Positions 50,839 through 60,355 of a stretch of DNA of 64,000 nt are shown piece after piece. Made by a program: the position numbers and the translations under genes. The notes under the pieces were generated by a model. The model made no database searches. It saw only the letters and a list, made by a program, of their open reading frames with translations, and had not been told where the DNA came from. The DNA is taken from contig JARGOF010000007.1 of assembly GCA_029212415.1 (NCBI GenBank), positions 121,499-185,498 of the forward strand. Reading direction: 5' to 3'. The stretch is from Rhizobiaceae bacterium. Lineage in GTDB: Bacteria; Pseudomonadota; Alphaproteobacteria; Rhizobiales; Rhizobiaceae. Numbering within the stretch: the stretch's first letter is position 1; every line of letters begins with the position of its first letter.

Positions 50839-52296
50839 TCACACGCCGATGGGCATGTGCTCTGCGGAGCGTTCCACTTTCCGCGGCGCGGTCAAATCCT
50901 TCCACTTTGAAAGCGCCTGGTTCACAGATTGAAATACCGGGCGTTTGACAAATTGGCCTCGGCCCGGCCTCGGCTCGTTGTTTCCCGGCTTGCCCCAAAC
51001 GACCTCGCCGCGCGAAATTGTAAAGCGCGGCATTCCAGTCACTTCAAACCCCTGAAAAACATTGTAGTCGATGATCGACTTCTGGTTCATGCAATCGATG
51101 GTCTTGGACATTTGCGGATCCCACACCACGATATCAGCATCGGCGCCCGGCAAAATCGCCCCCTTGCGGGGATAGACGTTGAGAATCTTGGCAATATTTG
51201 TCGACACCACAGCAACAAATTCATTTTCCGTCAGCCGTCCGGTTTTCACGCCATGGGTCCAGAGCAGTGACAGCCGATCCTCCAATCCACCTGTACCGTT
51301 GGGGATCTTGGTGAAATCCTCCAGACCGAATTTTTTCTGCTCGCTCGTGAATGCGCAATGATCCGTTGCAACCACCTGCAGCGATCCGGACTGCAAGCCC
51401 GCCCAAAGGCTGTCCTGGTGCAATTTGTTGCGGAATGGCGGGGACATCACCCGTTGCGCAGAATGCAGCCAGTCCTTGTTCTGGTATTCGCCATCGTCCA
51501 GCAACAGATGTTGGATCAATGGCTCGCCATAGACTCTCATGCCCTTTTGCCGGGCACGACGAATGGCCTCATGGGCCTGCTCGCAGGAGGTATGAACGAT
51601 ATAGACCGGTACACCCGCAGCATCCGCGATCATGATGGCCCGGTTCGTCGCCTCGCCTTCAACTTCCGGTGGCCGCGAATAGGAATGCGCTTCAGGCCCC
51701 GATATGCCTTCGGCCATGAATTTTTGCTGTAGCGAGGCAATAACATCGCCATTTTCCGCATGAACCAGTGGCAATGCACCCAATTCGGCACAGCGCTGGA
51801 ATGAGGCAAACATCTCGTCGTCATTGACCATCAGCGCGCCCTTGTAAGCCATGAAGTGCTTGAATGTGTTGAGGCCGCGCTCGGTCACGGTTTTCATGTC
51901 TTCAAAATTTTGCTCATTCCATCCGGTGACCGCCATGTGGAAGGAATAGTCGGAAGACGCCTGGCGTGCGGCGCGTTCCTCCCATTCGTCAAGCGCCTTT
52001 AACATTCCACTCTCATTGGGAATGATGAAATCGACCACCATCGTCGTACCGCCTGACAAGGCGGCAAATGTCCCGCTTTCCCACGTTTCCGCCGTGGTCG
52101 TTCCCATGAAGGGCATTTCCAGATGGGTATGTGGGTCAATGCCACCCGGCATGATCATTGCCCCTTCGGCATCAAGCATATTGTCACCGGAAAGATTGTC
52201 ACCGATGGCGGCGATCCTCTCACCTTCAATCAGCACATCTGCCTTGTAGCTGCGGTCGGCCGTAACAACTGTTCCGTTCTTGATTACCGTCGACAT
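50839..52296 (-). CDS. Dihydropyrimidinase / D-hydantoinase
   Basis: A 485-residue amidohydrolase of the hydantoinase group. The metal site is complete: HxH in DPHTHLEMPF, the carboxylated Lys in TFKHFMAYKGAL, His in LPLVHAENGD and YIVHTSC, and Asp in VVATDHCAF. ATG 52296 has AGGAGA upstream; the longer frame has not. It hydrolyses dihydropyrimidines or 5-substituted hydantoins to N-carbamoyl acids. The D-carbamoylase gene lies 65 bases upstream on the same strand, so the pair gives D-amino acids from hydantoins. Calling it hydA or pydB would overstate what is known. Confidence 0.93.
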   Translation of the reverse strand: MSTVIKNGTVVTADRSYKADVLIEGERIAAIGDNLSGDNMLDAEGAMIMPGGIDPHTHLEMPFMGTTTAETWESGTFAALSGGTTMVVDFIIPNESGMLKALDEWEERAARQASSDYSFHMAVTGWNEQNFEDMKTVTERGLNTFKHFMAYKGALMVNDDEMFASFQRCAELGALPLVHAENGDVIASLQQKFMAEGISGPEAHSYSRPPEVEGEATNRAIMIADAAGVPVYIVHTSCEQAHEAIRRARQKGMRVYGEPLIQHLLLDDGEYQNKDWLHSAQRVMSPPFRNKLHQDSLWAGLQSGSLQVVATDHCAFTSEQKKFGLEDFTKIPNGTGGLEDRLSLLWTHGVKTGRLTENEFVAVVSTNIAKILNVYPRKGAILPGADADIVVWDPQMSKTIDCMNQKSIIDYNVFQGFEVTGMPRFTISRGEVVWGKPGNNEPRPGRGQFVKRPVFQSVNQALSKWKDLTAPRKVERSAEHMPIGV

Positions 52297-52361
52297 GTTT
52301 TCTCCTCTTGGCATCTTTGGGTTCGGGTTGGGCTGCGATCTTCGAGCCTCGCAGCGAATTG

Positions 52362-53297
52362 TCACGCCGGCGGGATCGAGCCCTTGCGCTCTACAATCAG
52401 CCGATAGGCCTCCGGCTCGCGGTGCCGGGCAAAATCAAAGATTGTCTCGCGATATCGCTTTCCCATGTCGAGATCGCAATTCGCCGTGATGATTTCGTCT
52501 TCAAGCGTTGATGCCATTGCGACGATTTCGCCTGAAGGTGCTATTATTGCGCTCTGACCGACCATATTCGAGCCTTCCTCGACGCCGCATTTCGCCGTTC
52601 CGACAACCCAGGTTGCGTTCTGGTAGGCTCCGGCCTGCATCGAAAGATGATTGTGAAACTGGGTCAGGCTGTCGATATCCGTGTGACCGGTATGGTCGTA
52701 GGGCGTATTGTAGCCAAGCATGATCATCTCCACGCCCTGCAAGCCCATGACACGGTATGTTTCCGGCCATCGCCGATCATTGCAAATGCACATGCCCAGA
52801 ACACCGTTGTAGGCGCGCCAAACGCCAAAGCCGAGATTCCCCGGCTCGAAATAGCGTTTTTCCAGATGTTGATGCCTGCGTCCGGGTTGCGGTTCCGCAT
52901 GCCCCGGAAGGTGCACCTTACGGTATTTTCCAACGATCTCGCCATTCCGATCGACAAGAATAGACGTATTGAACCGCCGTTTCTTGCCATTCTCGACAAC
53001 CAGTTCCGCATAGCCAAGATAGAAACCGATTTGCAGTTCCCTGGACGCCTCGAAAAGCGCTGCGGTATCGGGGCCCGGCATCTGCGTTTCATAGTAACGA
53101 TCGAGTTCCGCTTCATCTTCGATCAGGTAGCGCGGAAAGAATGTTGTCAGGCACAGCTCTGTGAAAACCACCATTTCGGCATCGCGCGCCTTTGCTTCCC
53201 GCATCAGATCCAACAGGCGCCTGACCGCATCCTTGCGGGTTTCCGATCGGGATATGGGCCCCATTTGCGCTGCTGCTGTTTTCACAATACGTGCCAT
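52362..53297 (-). CDS. N-carbamoyl-D-amino-acid amidohydrolase
   Basis: A 311-residue nitrilase-fold enzyme. From ATG 53297 (AAGGAGAG upstream) the triad falls at Glu47 (FTELCL), Lys127 (KYRKVHLPG) and Cys172 (CICNDRRWPE), the positions known for the Agrobacterium D-carbamoylase, whose length it also matches. CNDRRWPE is typical for D-carbamoylases rather than beta-ureidopropionase. It releases a D-amino acid, CO2 and ammonia from the N-carbamoyl product of the adjacent hydantoinase. The D-amino acid dehydrogenases at 19-22 kb could use the product. Confidence 0.92.
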   Translation of the reverse strand: MARIVKTAAAQMGPISRSETRKDAVRRLLDLMREAKARDAEMVVFTELCLTTFFPRYLIEDEAELDRYYETQMPGPDTAALFEASRELQIGFYLGYAELVVENGKKRRFNTSILVDRNGEIVGKYRKVHLPGHAEPQPGRRHQHLEKRYFEPGNLGFGVWRAYNGVLGMCICNDRRWPETYRVMGLQGVEMIMLGYNTPYDHTGHTDIDSLTQFHNHLSMQAGAYQNATWVVGTAKCGVEEGSNMVGQSAIIAPSGEIVAMASTLEDEIITANCDLDMGKRYRETIFDFARHREPEAYRLIVERKGSIPPA

Positions 53298-53351
53298 TTC
53301 CACTCTCCTTGATATTGCTTCATGGGCGAGCGCCAAAACCGCGCTTGGCAG

Positions 53352-54290
53352 CTAACGCTCAGAGCTTTGCTTCAAATACCGGAATATCTCGGTATGGTCG
53401 GCCTGGTCCCCCAATTCACCCAGCGCCTGCGCCCAGATCGCCGCCTGTCCCTTGAGAACCGGCAAGGAGGAAAGCGACGGGTTGGAGACTTCAAGTTCTT
53501 TTGCCAGGTCAGCGGCTGTGCCTATGTCTTTGGACATAAGTGCCAATGCAAAACCGGATGCGAAGTTTCCTGAAAGAACATGCGGCTTCATCTTGACCTG
53601 TGTTGAATTGTTTCTGCCGGTCGAGGCATTCAGCACATCGACCAATATTTCCGGGTCAACACCAAAGGCTTCGGCAATGAGCACCGCTTCGCAGGCAGCA
53701 GCCAACCCGGCTGCCGAGACAAAATTGTTGAGCGCCTTGACCGCGTGCCCACTGCCGAGGCGCCCGGTGTGAAACACGTTGCTGCCCATGACCTCAAGCA
53801 CTGGCCGCGCCCTTTCGGCTTGCGCAGGCTCGCCGCCGACCATAATTGCCAGAGATCCATCAAGGGCTTTCGCCATCCCGCCGGAGACCGGCGCATCGAT
53901 CATCGCAATGCCCAGTTCCTGCAATTCCTTGCCGAGCGCACGCGTTCCGATCGGTGCCGAAGAGCTCATATCTATGAGCAGACTGCCCTTTTTCATGATA
54001 CTGGCCGCACCTTGCTGCCCCATCATCACATCACGAACAATGTTGCCGTCGGGAAGCATGGTTATCACCGCATCCGCACCTTGAACCGCCTCGCTCAGGG
54101 TATCTGCATCGTTTGCGCCGGACTTGACCAAAGGCGCTTTGAGAGCCGGCACGCAGTCAAAACATGTGACATCAAACCCGGATGCGATGAGCCGCATCGC
54201 CATCGGACGGCCCATTTTTCCCAAACCGACAAATGTTATTTTTCTGATGGCATCATCTGATTTGGTGGGCAAATATCGCTCCCCATCCAT
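53352..54290 (-). CDS. Beta-hydroxyacid dehydrogenase, HIBADH family
   Basis: A 312-residue NAD(P)-dependent dehydrogenase. It has the N-terminal cofactor motif VGLGKMGRPMAMRL, the substrate loop DAPVSGGMAKALDGSLAIMVGG and the catalytic Lys in GSGHAVKALNNFVSA. The family covers 3-hydroxyisobutyrate, tartronate semialdehyde and related reductases, so the substrate is open. In the first two motifs the family course is complete. ATG 54290 is the plausible start; the longer frame to 54332 adds nothing conserved. It lies between the amidase and D-carbamoylase genes and may reduce an aldehyde-acid from the ring-opened product. Confidence 0.88.
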   Translation of the reverse strand: MDGERYLPTKSDDAIRKITFVGLGKMGRPMAMRLIASGFDVTCFDCVPALKAPLVKSGANDADTLSEAVQGADAVITMLPDGNIVRDVMMGQQGAASIMKKGSLLIDMSSSAPIGTRALGKELQELGIAMIDAPVSGGMAKALDGSLAIMVGGEPAQAERARPVLEVMGSNVFHTGRLGSGHAVKALNNFVSAAGLAAACEAVLIAEAFGVDPEILVDVLNASTGRNNSTQVKMKPHVLSGNFASGFALALMSKDIGTAADLAKELEVSNPSLSSLPVLKGQAAIWAQALGELGDQADHTEIFRYLKQSSER

Positions 54291-54344
54291 CGGCACGGAT
54301 GATCTCACTTGTCGCCTGGCAAGCCATGGCATCCAACAAAATTG

Positions 54345-55742
54345 TCATGACGGGTTCCCTATGCGCTCAAAACTGCCCTGCAGGAGGCGGTCAATGTCCA
54401 GCCCATGCCCAAGGAGGAAATCATCCTGATCTTTCGGCGCATTGAACAATATGCTGGTCGGCAACCCGTTGTGGTCCCGTCCGCTGGGAATTGCCAAACC
54501 GCAAAAACCCAGAAAATTTCCTATCATCGTGTTTCTCAAGACGTGCAAATTGACCTTGTGGAACAAATCCATATCGGCTTCGAGTGGTGCAATTTCCGGC
54601 GCCGTGATCGGAGTTGTGGGCATCGCCAAAAGCGCGCCTTTCAGCGCCAAGCCAATGGAATCCACCGCTGCGCGCCTGGTATTCTGGATACACAGGAGAT
54701 CATTTGCCGACATCTTTGCACCCAGCAAAATACGATGAACCACGCGGGCATCAATCTGCCCGCCTTGCTCACCTTCCACCAAATTCCCATACTCATTGTA
54801 GGACTCTGCTGACGCGAGTGATCCGTGAAGCTGGGTCAGTTTGATCGCTTCATCAATCTCCGGAACAAAACGTCGTTCGATTGTCGCGCCAGCGTTTTCC
54901 AGGATGTGCAGCGCATTTTCAAAATTCTCCAGAACCGAAGAATCACATGATTCCAGAACGTAATTTTCCGGCACAACGATCCGCAATTTATCGACGAATT
55001 GCCGTCTGGCATCAGCAACGACGGCGCCTCTCAAAATCATGTCGAGCAAGACGCAGTCTTCAACTGATTGGGCCAGCGGCCCGATTGTGTCCAGCGTGCG
55101 GGACAGTGGCACCATGCCATTCTTGTCGATGCGCCCTTCGCTCGTCTTCCAACCATAGACACCATTGAACGAGGCGGGAATGCGCACCGATCCGCCTGTA
55201 TCGGTGCCAATGGCGCAGGGCACCAGCCTTGATGCCACTGCTGCGCCGGAACCTGACGACGATCCACCCGGCGAACGGTGGACCTTCGGGTCGTTGGGAT
55301 TGACCGGCGTGCCAAAATGCGGGTTCAACCCAAGACCGGAATAGGCAAACTCCGTCATGTTCAGCTTGCCCAGACACACCATGCCAGCCGATGCGGCATT
55401 GGCGACACAGGTGGCATCACGCTCCTTGATAGCGGAATCACGGTAGAGCGAGGAGGCCGCCGTGGTTCTGGAACCGGCAACATCGAAAAGGTCTTTCCAG
55501 GCAATTGGCACACCATCCAGTGGCGATAGGGGCCGGGCATTTGCATAGCGCAAAGCAGAGGCCTTTGCCTCCTTGCGTGCCCGTTCTTCCATGACTGTTA
55601 TAAAAATATTGGAGTTTGAAGCCTTCCCAATCCTATTGAGAAGATACTCCGTCAAATCAATCGGATTGCCCTGACCGGCTTGGAATATACGACCGATCTC
55701 TGATGCGGTCCGCTCGGCAATCTCTTCTGGGCTCATAGCCAT
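54345..55742 (-). CDS. Amidase signature family hydrolase
   Basis: A 465-residue amidase. The Ser-cisSer-Lys triad is visible: Lys83 in GVPIAWKDLFDV, the cis-Ser in PGGSSSGSGAAVA (about 161-163) and nucleophile Ser185 in GTDTGGSVRIPA. It hydrolyses an amide to acid and ammonia. Some members are GatA paralogues, but the absence of gatB or gatC nearby makes a catabolic amidase likely. It is between the polyamine-type importer and the HIBADH-like gene on the same strand. The exact amide is unknown. Confidence 0.92.
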   Translation of the reverse strand: MAMSPEEIAERTASEIGRIFQAGQGNPIDLTEYLLNRIGKASNSNIFITVMEERARKEAKASALRYANARPLSPLDGVPIAWKDLFDVAGSRTTAASSLYRDSAIKERDATCVANAASAGMVCLGKLNMTEFAYSGLGLNPHFGTPVNPNDPKVHRSPGGSSSGSGAAVASRLVPCAIGTDTGGSVRIPASFNGVYGWKTSEGRIDKNGMVPLSRTLDTIGPLAQSVEDCVLLDMILRGAVVADARRQFVDKLRIVVPENYVLESCDSSVLENFENALHILENAGATIERRFVPEIDEAIKLTQLHGSLASAESYNEYGNLVEGEQGGQIDARVVHRILLGAKMSANDLLCIQNTRRAAVDSIGLALKGALLAMPTTPITAPEIAPLEADMDLFHKVNLHVLRNTMIGNFLGFCGLAIPSGRDHNGLPTSILFNAPKDQDDFLLGHGLDIDRLLQGSFERIGNPS

Positions 55743-55869
55743 TTCTAATCCTCACAACATCTCCGGCTCACACCGTTTGCCAGATGTCTCTTCCCGGCGT
55801 TGCCATCAGGACTCTCGGCAGAGAAAAACCGCTTCACACGCCCCGGTTTCCGAGCCTCCTGTCCAACCA

Positions 55870-57081
55870 CTAAACCCCATATGGCGAGCCTTCATTGCCG
55901 GCATCCACCTTGGCCAGCACATGCACGGCATCAATGTTCCAACTGACGCGAACTTTATCACCGGGAATGACAGGCTCGGCGAAATAGGCCTGATCGGAAA
56001 CATTTGCCACGAACGTTTCAACGCCCTTGACGATGACACCGATCTTCACGAAATTGCCTTGATATTCCGTAGCCTCCACGACACCTTCGATCGTATTGAC
56101 ATCGCCCGTGGAACCGGTTTCTGCACGATGGACTGCGATCAGATCGCGCCGAATGGAAACGGACACCGCTTCGCCGACCGATGCATTGACACGATCGCCG
56201 GGAACTTCAAGGGCTTCACCCGACGCAGTCTTCAGAACGACGGTCGTACCACTCTTGTTGTCAACCGTGCCGGTAAGCACATTTTGCGCGCCCATGAACC
56301 GGGCCACGTAAGGCGTCCTTGGCTTGTCAAAAATATCGCGCGCCGTACCTGCCTGCTCAATGGTCCCATTGTCCATCACCACAACCATGTCGGCAAGCGC
56401 GATCGCTTCGGGCTGTGTGTGGGTCACATGAAGGAAAGTGATGCCCAATTCCGATTGAAGGCCCTTCAATTCACCACGCATCTGCAGGCGCAAGAACTCG
56501 TCCAACGCCGACAGCGGTTCATCGAGAAGCAAAACCTTCGGGTTGGTGATCAAGGCGCGGGCAAGAGCAACGCGCTGCTGCTGGCCGCCCGACAATTGCG
56601 CCGGCATACGGTCGTGAAGATGATCAAGTTGTACCCGCTCCAGCATCGCGCGTGCCTGTCTGCGACGATCATCCTTCGCCACGGATCGCATCTTCAAATA
56701 GAAGGCGACATTGTCGAGGATGCTCAAGTGGGGAAACAGCGCATAGCTCTGAAACATCATTGCTGTGCCGCGATTGACCGGTGGCTGACCCACGACCATC
56801 GTGTCACCAATGAACACTTCGCCGGAGGTCGGGGTTTCATGACCGGCAACCATTCTCAGGATCGTTGTCTTGCCGCAGCCTGACGGTCCAATCATGCAGC
56901 AATAGGATCCATGCGGGATGGTCAGATTGACTTCATTGACCGCTTTGGTAGCGCCGAAGCTCATTGACAGATTAACCAGCCTGATCTCACCTGATCCACT
57001 GGCATGGGCAGTTTTAGCGGCAGTGTTGGGAGCAGTGTTGGGAGCAGTGTTGGTGTCGTCGATGGTCGCATTCATGTTCAT
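55870..57081 (-). CDS. Polyamine/opine-type ABC importer ATPase (PotA-like)
   Basis: A 403-residue ATPase. After an N-terminal Ala/Thr/Asn-rich stretch with a threefold APNT-like repeat (12-bp DNA repeat near 57,020-57,050), it shows Walker A GPSGCGKTTI, signature [15 protein letters not shown], Walker B VLLLDEPLSALDE and a switch His in HVTHTQPEA. The last about 120 residues are a TOBE domain. Its ATG overlaps the permease stop by four bases. It drives the importer made of the two permeases and the Tat-exported binding protein. The substrate may be the cyclic amide handled by the neighbouring enzymes. Confidence 0.92.
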   Translation of the reverse strand: MNMNATIDDTNTAPNTAPNTAAKTAHASGSGEIRLVNLSMSFGATKAVNEVNLTIPHGSYCCMIGPSGCGKTTILRMVAGHETPTSGEVFIGDTMVVGQPPVNRGTAMMFQSYALFPHLSILDNVAFYLKMRSVAKDDRRRQARAMLERVQLDHLHDRMPAQLSGGQQQRVALARALITNPKVLLLDEPLSALDEFLRLQMRGELKGLQSELGITFLHVTHTQPEAIALADMVVVMDNGTIEQAGTARDIFDKPRTPYVARFMGAQNVLTGTVDNKSGTTVVLKTASGEALEVPGDRVNASVGEAVSVSIRRDLIAVHRAETGSTGDVNTIEGVVEATEYQGNFVKIGVIVKGVETFVANVSDQAYFAEPVIPGDKVRVSWNIDAVHVLAKVDAGNEGSPYGV

Positions 57082-57896
57082 AATCCTGCCCGCTTGCGTT
57101 GAATGAGATAGATGGAGCCCAGCGCCGCACCAATGACCAGGAAGGAAATACCCGTTGTTATGGCGCCAAGCGCGTATAGCGATGGTGAGGTCACATTCGT
57201 GGTCATCGTCCAGATTTCCAGCGGAAGCGTGTTCTTTGTTCCGATGGTGAGCCAGCTGCGCGGGAACTCATCGTAGGAAAGCGTAAAGCCGAAAAGCGCG
57301 ACCGCAATCATGCCTGGGAAGACGATGGGAACAACCACCTCTTTGACGGTCTGCCATTTGCTTGCGCCCAGATCATAGGCGGCTTCTTCATAGGACGGGT
57401 TCAATCGACCGAGAACGGCAAACATGATCAACAGGCCAAACGGCAATGTCCAGGAAAGATGCGCACCGAGACCAGTCGTATACCAATTTGCCGATACACC
57501 AAGAAAACGGGCCGTAACCAGAACGCCAATCGACAAAACAAGGCCAGGCACGATGAGGCTCGCAATCGCTGTGTAGAAGATCAGCGTCGACCCGCGGAAA
57601 TGACGGCGAAAGCCAAAGCCGGCGGTAACCGAAATAAGCACCGTTAACAGCATCACAATGATTGAAAGCGGGAATGACCGGCTGAACGCACCAGGCACAT
57701 CACCGACCCTGCTCGGGTTGAACACCTCACCAAACCACATCAAGGAAGGATCACGAAGCGGGAAACTGAGTGACCCGTTGGGTCCTTGAAATGAAAGGAT
57801 GAGAATGGAAATCATCGGGCCGTACAGGAATATCACGAACAGCGTGAACAATGTGGCCAGCACAAAGAAGGTCCAAGGCCTGCGGTCGCTTGACAT
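57078..57896 (-). CDS. ABC importer permease (PotC-like)
   Basis: A 272-residue inner-membrane permease with about six helices. The EAA loop is recognisable as NPSYEEAAYDLGASKWQTVK. The N-terminal helix is FFVLATLFTLFVIFLYGPM. It is five bases after the stop of the first permease gene and overlaps the ATPase gene. PotC-type permeases pair with PotB-type ones in polyamine, thiamine and opine importers. Confidence 0.92.
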   Translation of the reverse strand: MSSDRRPWTFFVLATLFTLFVIFLYGPMISILILSFQGPNGSLSFPLRDPSLMWFGEVFNPSRVGDVPGAFSRSFPLSIIVMLLTVLISVTAGFGFRRHFRGSTLIFYTAIASLIVPGLVLSIGVLVTARFLGVSANWYTTGLGAHLSWTLPFGLLIMFAVLGRLNPSYEEAAYDLGASKWQTVKEVVVPIVFPGMIAVALFGFTLSYDEFPRSWLTIGTKNTLPLEIWTMTTNVTSPSLYALGAITTGISFLVIGAALGSIYLIQRKRAGL

Positions 57897-57901
57897 GATC
57901 T

Positions 57902-58765
57902 TTACCTCACCAGCTCTTTGCGTACATCAATCAGGCGGAAAATCCCGGTGGCGATCAGCATGACGATGATCAACAGGATCACGGCATTGGCAGCCGCCCG
58001 CGGGTAATTCAGGAATTGCAGATCATTGAACATCCCCGAGGTCGCCGAGCCGGAAAGTCCACCGCTCATCACCTTAACGACGGCGAAATCTCCCATGACA
58101 AGTGTCACCACGAATAGTGCACCGAGGGCTATTCCGGTTTTGCTGAGGGGCAGCACGACATTCCAGATAACACCCCACCTGGTCGCTCCGGCATCAATTG
58201 CCGCCTCAAGAAGTGCCTTGTCGATACGGGCCATGGAGTTGAAGATTGGCACCATCATGAAAAGCGTGAACAGGTGCACGTAGGTTATAACGACCGAAAA
58301 ATCGGAAAACAGCAGCCAATCCAATGGCTTGTCGATCAAACCGACTTCCTGCAACCCCTGATTGACCAGCCCTTCGCGCCCCAGAATTGGGCGCCATGAG
58401 ATCATGCGAATGATATTCGATGTCCAAAACGGAATGGTACAAAGCAGGAATAATCCGATGGCAACCACCAGGTTGCGCACGTGAAACACAAGAAAATAGG
58501 AAAGCCAGAATCCCAGAACCAGCGTGATAACCAGCACCATCAGCGTAAATTTGAGCGTTGACAGATACAACGCCCAGGTCGTGGGATTGGTCAGAAGATC
58601 ATAGTAATTCTTGAAAGTGAAATCCGGAACGAGCCCCACCAGCATCTGGTATCGAAAGAAACTGACGATGACCACCAGTGCGACGGGAACGACGAAAAAC
58701 AGAAACAGCACCAATGTGAGCGGCGCGACCTGCAATTGCGTTATGAATGACCTGCGTTCGCTCAT
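57902..58765 (-). CDS. ABC importer permease (PotB-like)
   Basis: A 287-residue permease with about six helices. It has an N-terminal LTLVLFLFFVVPVALVVIV, the ALLEAAIDAGATRWGVIWNV EAA loop, and a C-terminal NAVILLIIVMLIATGIF. It is the first membrane gene after the binding protein gene. A GC hairpin in the 80-base gap before it probably lowers its level below that of the binding protein. With the PotC-like protein it makes the membrane channel. Confidence 0.92.
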   Translation of the reverse strand: MSERRSFITQLQVAPLTLVLFLFFVVPVALVVIVSFFRYQMLVGLVPDFTFKNYYDLLTNPTTWALYLSTLKFTLMVLVITLVLGFWLSYFLVFHVRNLVVAIGLFLLCTIPFWTSNIIRMISWRPILGREGLVNQGLQEVGLIDKPLDWLLFSDFSVVITYVHLFTLFMMVPIFNSMARIDKALLEAAIDAGATRWGVIWNVVLPLSKTGIALGALFVVTLVMGDFAVVKVMSGGLSGSATSGMFNDLQFLNYPRAAANAVILLIIVMLIATGIFRLIDVRKELVR

Positions 58766-58797
58766 CGTTTTTCCAAAATCAAGTGTTGGTCCGGATT

Positions 58798-58824
58798 GGG
58801 GGCGCCACCAATGGCAACGCCCCC
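58798..58824 (-). terminator. Intercistronic hairpin after the binding-protein gene
   Basis: GGGGGCG (58798-58804) and CGCCCCC (58818-58824) form a 7-bp GC stem with a 13-base loop between the binding-protein and first permease genes. No T run follows, so it probably attenuates or protects mRNA instead of ending it. Confidence 0.45.
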
Positions 58825-58845
58825 GATTTCAGCTGCAGCTGGACG

Positions 58846-60153
58846 TCAGGCAGCGTTGAATTCGTTCCACTTGGCAAAGAGGAACTCGGCTTCGTCCATG
58901 AGGTTGTTCCACACACCTACATTGCCGAACCTTTCTTCATAGGAGCCGCCATCACGCACGGCACCCGCCGGATTGGTCTCTTCGCCGGTAGGACTGGTAA
59001 TCGGCGCAGTCGCCGCCTTGCCCTCGTAGAAGAATCCACGCTCGTTCTCGGTCAGGTTCGCCATGGCCGTTCCAGGGTTGGCGCTGTAATAACCCTGCTT
59101 GGCAATGAATCCGCCGACCCTGCCCTGATTGTACCAATTGACATATTCGATGGCTGCCTCGCGCTTGATACCCTCAAGATGGTTCATCAGCGCAAGACCG
59201 TTGCCCCACCCGCGGTAGCCCTCTTTCAATGACTGATAGACACAGGGTGTCCCCTGAACCTGCACCGCAGTCACGGCAGGCGACCACATGGATTGAATCA
59301 CTACCTCGCCGGACGCCATCAGGTTCACCGATTCATCGAACGTGTTCCAAAGCGCGCGCCAATGACCCGCTTTCTTCAACTCGATGAGTTTGGCAATTGT
59401 GGCGCTCAGCTCGTCCTGGGTCGGATTGCCCATGTCGCTGTAGTTTACCTCTCCTGCCGAACCAAGAGCCATGATCGCATCCATGATTCCGATGGTCGGA
59501 ATGTTCTGAATTGCAGCCTTTCCGGTGAAATCCGAAGAGATCAGATCGGCCCATGATGTAATATCCCGGCCAACGAGATCCGGGCGGATGCCGAGTGTAT
59601 CCGCATTGTAAACGCCCGGTACAAAGTTGACGAAATCAGTCGGAGCACTCGCAAAACCATTGGAATCCTTGCCTTCGCGATAAAGGAACTCGAATGGTGA
59701 GTCACCCTGGCGGGAAACTTCTTTGCCGGCGAATTTGCCTTCGGTGTACAGCGGGGTCAGCTGATCCCAATTGCCAATCTCCGAGATGGCGATACCTTGC
59801 AGAACGCCTTGTGGCACGGCAATTTTCGACTGCCAGATTTCAATATCAGCAACATCGATCGCGCTTGGATCGTTGAACATGCGGTTTGTCATTCCCGCAT
59901 GATCCACCACAGACATCGTCACTTCAAAACCCAGATCTTCTGTCGCCATCCTGCCGATATCGGCCAAGGTGGAATAGGACATCCCGGTATGGTTGAGCTT
60001 TACATCTTTCAGGGTCTGCGCCCAGACGGTTGGAAACCCTGTGACAAGAGTAGAGCCCGCAACGGCCGCGCCGCCAGCGAGTACTGCACGTCGTGACACC
60101 TTTTTAAGCGAGCCTTTACCCTTTTTCTTTTCATTTGAATTAGACATGTTCAC
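58846..60153 (-). CDS. ABC importer binding protein with Tat signal (PotD-like)
   Basis: A 435-residue extracellular solute-binding protein (family 1/PotD-like). The N terminus carries a twin-arginine signal, VSRRAVLAGGAAVAGSTLVT, with cleavage after about residue 45 (VWA-Q), so it is exported folded. The mature part has WAQTLKDVKLNHTG and later VNWYNQGRVGGFIAKQGYYS. It begins the importer operon, 202 bases after the second HyuB gene. The Tat route suggests a fold or cofactor that must form in the cytoplasm. The ligand is unknown; a hydantoin or other cyclic amide would fit the neighbours. Confidence 0.9.
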   Translation of the reverse strand: MNMSNSNEKKKGKGSLKKVSRRAVLAGGAAVAGSTLVTGFPTVWAQTLKDVKLNHTGMSYSTLADIGRMATEDLGFEVTMSVVDHAGMTNRMFNDPSAIDVADIEIWQSKIAVPQGVLQGIAISEIGNWDQLTPLYTEGKFAGKEVSRQGDSPFEFLYREGKDSNGFASAPTDFVNFVPGVYNADTLGIRPDLVGRDITSWADLISSDFTGKAAIQNIPTIGIMDAIMALGSAGEVNYSDMGNPTQDELSATIAKLIELKKAGHWRALWNTFDESVNLMASGEVVIQSMWSPAVTAVQVQGTPCVYQSLKEGYRGWGNGLALMNHLEGIKREAAIEYVNWYNQGRVGGFIAKQGYYSANPGTAMANLTENERGFFYEGKAATAPITSPTGEETNPAGAVRDGGSYEERFGNVGVWNNLMDEAEFLFAKWNEFNAA

Positions 60154-60355
60154 CTCTCAGTTAGTCAGCACAAACCAGTGTGCACTGCACGCTACAGTGT
60201 TCGGCAAATTGGGCGCCTATCTTCCAGGCCCTGCCAGCTTGCCAACTGTACGGACATGGCCAACACGAGTGTTGACACTGCTGATGCCCGCATTATTCGA
60301 GCCAGACAAATATGTGTCGGGCTCGCAATTAATCGCCGCATTTTCTGGCTGGGAT

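Noticed and set aside
50642..50998. 118-codon frame overlapping the end of the hydantoinase gene
   Set aside because: More than half overlaps a well-supported gene in another frame. The remaining part may be a remnant but is not strong enough to call.
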